A stretch of DNA of 64,000 nt from Dimorphilus gyrociliatus (lineage: Eukaryota; Annelida; Polychaeta; Dinophilidae): assembly GCA_904063045.1 (NCBI GenBank), contig CAJFCJ010000002.1, positions 4,087,891 to 4,151,890 of the forward strand, written 5' to 3'. Positions 63,691-64,000 of the stretch are shown piece by piece. Within the stretch, counting starts at the first letter, position 1; every line of letters starts with the position of its first letter. The notes beneath the pieces were generated by a model. The model was not told the origin of the DNA. It worked only from the letters and a program-made list of their open reading frames with translations, and did not search any database. The translations under genes were made by a program, and so were the position numbers.

Positions 63691-64000
63691 ATGTATAAGT
63701 AATACATAGTGCAATGATATATGTTCTTTTATTTACAAAAATTAAAATATATTTTAAAACTACTCTATTTTCTTTAACGTTTGAGAATGTTTAGTCATAG
63801 CCATCAATTCTTGACGTGTTCACTTCCAAAACTACAATTGTGACCATTAGTCACCTAATCTATATGGAGTTAGGAAATTTGCCATATTTTTTACGACCAT
63901 ATTTCACAATATGCTTGTGAAAATCGATAAGAAAAGCAGTTTATTTACCTGGGGATACCTAGGCTTAATTATCCTAAAGAAACAATTCATTCTATATTTC
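63691..64000. other. 3' flank of the CRAL-TRIO gene
   Basis: AT-rich sequence to the window end; no feature seen. Confidence 0.4.

Noticed and set aside
1-64000. tRNA or rRNA genes
   Set aside because: No cloverleaf box motifs or rRNA-like blocks stood out by eye; a covariance-model scan would be needed to exclude small RNA genes.

Overview
The window is animal nuclear DNA. It is AT-rich, its genes are built from many short exons, and most introns run from about 50 to 300 bases with GT...AG ends. The proteins belong to animal families: Raf kinase, KIF-binding protein, SENP8, AGTRAP, SPSB, TMEM45, a GH56 hyaluronidase, a Rho GTPase and an adhesion GPCR. The compact layout and gene set suggest a small-genome invertebrate bilaterian, and an annelid or other lophotrochozoan would fit. 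That placement is a guess. All exon joins were made by eye from GT/AG signals, reading-frame phase and protein similarity. Every model reported as complete closes in frame, but none is backed by transcripts.

Layout. 0-14 kb: the 3' half of a cytochrome P450, a decayed Tc1-type transposon, an orphan membrane protein, a Rho GTPase, a secreted precursor made of ten very acidic units each ending in Lys-Arg, a second orphan membrane protein, a fucosyltransferase-like enzyme, a hyaluronidase and a third orphan membrane protein. 14.6-23.8 kb: one large adhesion GPCR with two cadherin-like repeats, a fibronectin III domain, 43 EGF-like repeats, a hormone-receptor domain, a GAIN/GPS region and seven membrane helices. 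26.2-34.7 kb: a B-Raf-type kinase gene with two apparently mutually exclusive 37-base exons.

36-45 kb: a TMEM45-like membrane protein, then head-to-head SPSB (SPRY/SOCS-box ubiquitin-ligase adaptor) and KIFBP. 45.8-55.7 kb: a tight block of housekeeping-type genes. An F-BAR/RhoGAP protein lies head-to-head with a PLP threonine ammonia-lyase. SENP8 and AGTRAP follow, both on the minus strand. 58.6-60.7 kb: two small secreted cysteine-rich granulin-like genes arranged tail to tail with matching exon structure. 62.3-63.7 kb: a CRAL-TRIO lipid-carrier protein.

The genes do not form one pathway. Several touch small-GTPase and kinase signalling (Rho, RhoGAP, Raf), others the cell surface or extracellular matrix (adhesion GPCR, hyaluronidase, fucosyltransferase-like enzyme, acidic precursor, granulin-like peptides). 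The palindrome TCACGTGA occurs six times, each time upstream of Raf, KIFBP or the RhoGAP/threonine ammonia-lyase pair, which suggests a shared promoter element. The best candidates for new biology are the acidic repeat precursor, the two-class EGF array on an adhesion GPCR, the alternative Raf exons and the inverted granulin-like pair.
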